NCBI GenBank assembly: GCA_036417435.1
Contig: JAZAQT010000027.1
Location: 1,116,001 to 1,180,000 of the forward strand
Length of the DNA stretch: 64,000 nucleotides
Reading direction: 5' to 3'
DNA from: Inia geoffrensis
Lineage: Eukaryota > Chordata > Mammalia > Artiodactyla > Iniidae
This document shows positions 63,200 to 64,000 of this stretch, in pieces. How positions within the stretch are numbered: position 1 is the first letter of the stretch; every line of letters starts with the position of its first letter. The position numbers and the translations under genes are program-made. A model generated the notes under the pieces. That model had not been told where the DNA came from. It did no database searches and saw nothing but the letters and a program-made list of their open reading frames with translations.

Positions 63200-64000
63200 T
63201 TGAGTCCATTTGGTTGAGCAAGGAGTAGCTCTTGTCTAATATATATTTGGCTTATGGAATGGTATCTGTCCTAATGTCAACCTCTGGTTTTATGCAGCCT
63301 CCCCACTCTCCTTTCCCCTTAAGCAAGCATAAGTTTCTTTTGTAAATGTGAGACTCTCTTGTGTTTTGTAATGCAGTTCACACGTAGCCGTGTTTACATT
63401 CCCAGTATTAGTGATATCTTATGATGTTTCTTTTTCTGTGTGACTTATTTCACTTAGAATCATCGTAACTAAATCCACTCATTATGCTGCTACTGGTCTG
63501 TTGCCATTGATTTCATTGTTGAGTGATATTCCATTGTAGGGATGTACCACAACTTCTATATCCATTTTTCTCTTTCTGGGCTATTAAAGTTGTACCATAG
63601 TCAAGGCTCCCGTACACAGAGCAGCCCCAAACTTTGGTGTGGCTGTGTCTTTTTCATTTAAATTTTCCGAATCTATAGCACCATAAGTGGAAGTGCCCTA
63701 GGCTCTCTAGCTTGGTTTTTTCTTTGTTCCAGGAAACACCATCCACTTCTCCAGAGTGGCTGTTGGCAATTTACATCCCGCCCATCAGCATAACAAGGCT
63801 GCCGGTTCTCCATGGCCTGTCCTGCCTCTCTGGATTTTACACTTTTTTCGGATGGCCCTTTGGATCGGTGGGATGTGAGACTGCCTTGTAGTGCGGATGT
63901 CCATTGCAGGCTTGCTTGGTTGGCCAAAAAGGGCGTATGCGTTTTTTCCTGAATATATTCACTAAAAAACGCATACGCCCTTTTTGGCCAAGTGCATCAC
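63200..64000. repeat. Satellite unit U33, partial, cut by the window edge
   Basis: Phase 0-800. Palindrome 63920-63991 with the same 'attcactaaaaaa' change as U30, one three-unit block earlier. The array evidently continues beyond the window. Confidence 0.95.

Larger units (their letters stand above)
4890..64000. repeat. Macrosatellite array, 1736 bp unit, head to tail, open at the right edge
   Basis: Direct comparison of landmarks shows about 59 kb of tandem repeats, all in one orientation. Taking phase 0 at the array edge, unit starts are at 7651, 9388, 11124 and then every 1736 bp, except for one-base losses in the units starting at 44108 and 51051 and a two-base loss in that starting at 61466. 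The unit has one XhoI-type site (CTCGAG, phase about 1263) and an EcoRI-type site (GAATTC). Units in the interior differ from each other by scattered single substitutions; the leftmost units are much more diverged. The length is close to the roughly 1.75 kb common cetacean satellite known from classical restriction work, which I could not verify by sequence. Confidence 0.97.

Noticed and set aside
7268..63221. Repeated minus-strand open frames of 134 and 84 codons as a multicopy gene family
   Set aside because: They start at TTG, have no recognisable domain except the L1 ORF2 relic, and their conservation follows the DNA homogenisation of the satellite.
7651..64000. CENP-B box in the unit
   Set aside because: I searched by eye for the TTCG....A..CGGG pattern on both strands and found only partial matches, so I have no basis for a centromeric assignment.
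4890..64000. CRISPR-like array
   Set aside because: Repeats are 1.7 kb with no short direct repeat plus unique spacer structure, and the context is mammalian.
7651..64000. Ribosomal DNA or tRNA/5S clusters as the source of the tandem repeat
   Set aside because: No rRNA or tRNA landmark sequences are present in the unit.

Overview
The window reads as mammalian nuclear DNA. The best guess is a cetartiodactyl, and a whale is the leading hypothesis. It contains no intact protein-coding gene that I can support. The taxon guess rests on three things: antisense LINE-1 3' ends that resemble the L1 tails common in artiodactyl and cetacean genomes, a mariner-type palindrome starting TTGGCCAAAAAG like the very abundant ruminant one, and a tandem repeat of 1,736 bp. 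That repeat length is close to the roughly 1.75 kb 'common cetacean' satellite I recall from the literature on non-delphinid whales. I could not compare sequences, so the identification is a hypothesis.

Layout: positions 1-4889 are ordinary flank. They hold an L1 3'UTR fragment (1-128), unassigned sequence, a broken minus-strand gammaretrovirus-like reverse-transcriptase relic (about 1925-2720), a CCAAT/TATA promoter-like patch (3287-3359) and a second, longer antisense L1 3' end (4139-4889). The flank ends abruptly inside that L1. From 4890 to the right edge everything is one head-to-tail macrosatellite. It has two diverged edge units sharing a roughly 710 bp deletion, 32 complete units, and a final partial unit cut by the window end. 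Between 9388 and 64000 the period is 1736 bp with only three short exceptions (two units of 1735 and one of 1734).

Each unit is composite. About 876 bp (phase about 1580 through the unit boundary to phase 719) is a heavily diverged antisense L1 3' end: 3'UTR, then the ORF2 C-terminus. Next comes a 72 bp palindrome (phase 720-791) that is perfect in about half of the copies. The remaining 790 bp or so I cannot assign; it holds an AATAAA and a conserved CTCF-core-like plus YY1-like pair (phase about 1270-1289). Higher-order structure changes along the array: variants recur every two units (3472 bp) on the left, a two-unit block is exactly duplicated around 22.5-29.5 kb, and from about 31.9 kb to the end the array is organised as three-unit blocks (about 5208 bp). 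Open frames that recur in every unit are by-products of repeat homogenisation, not genes.
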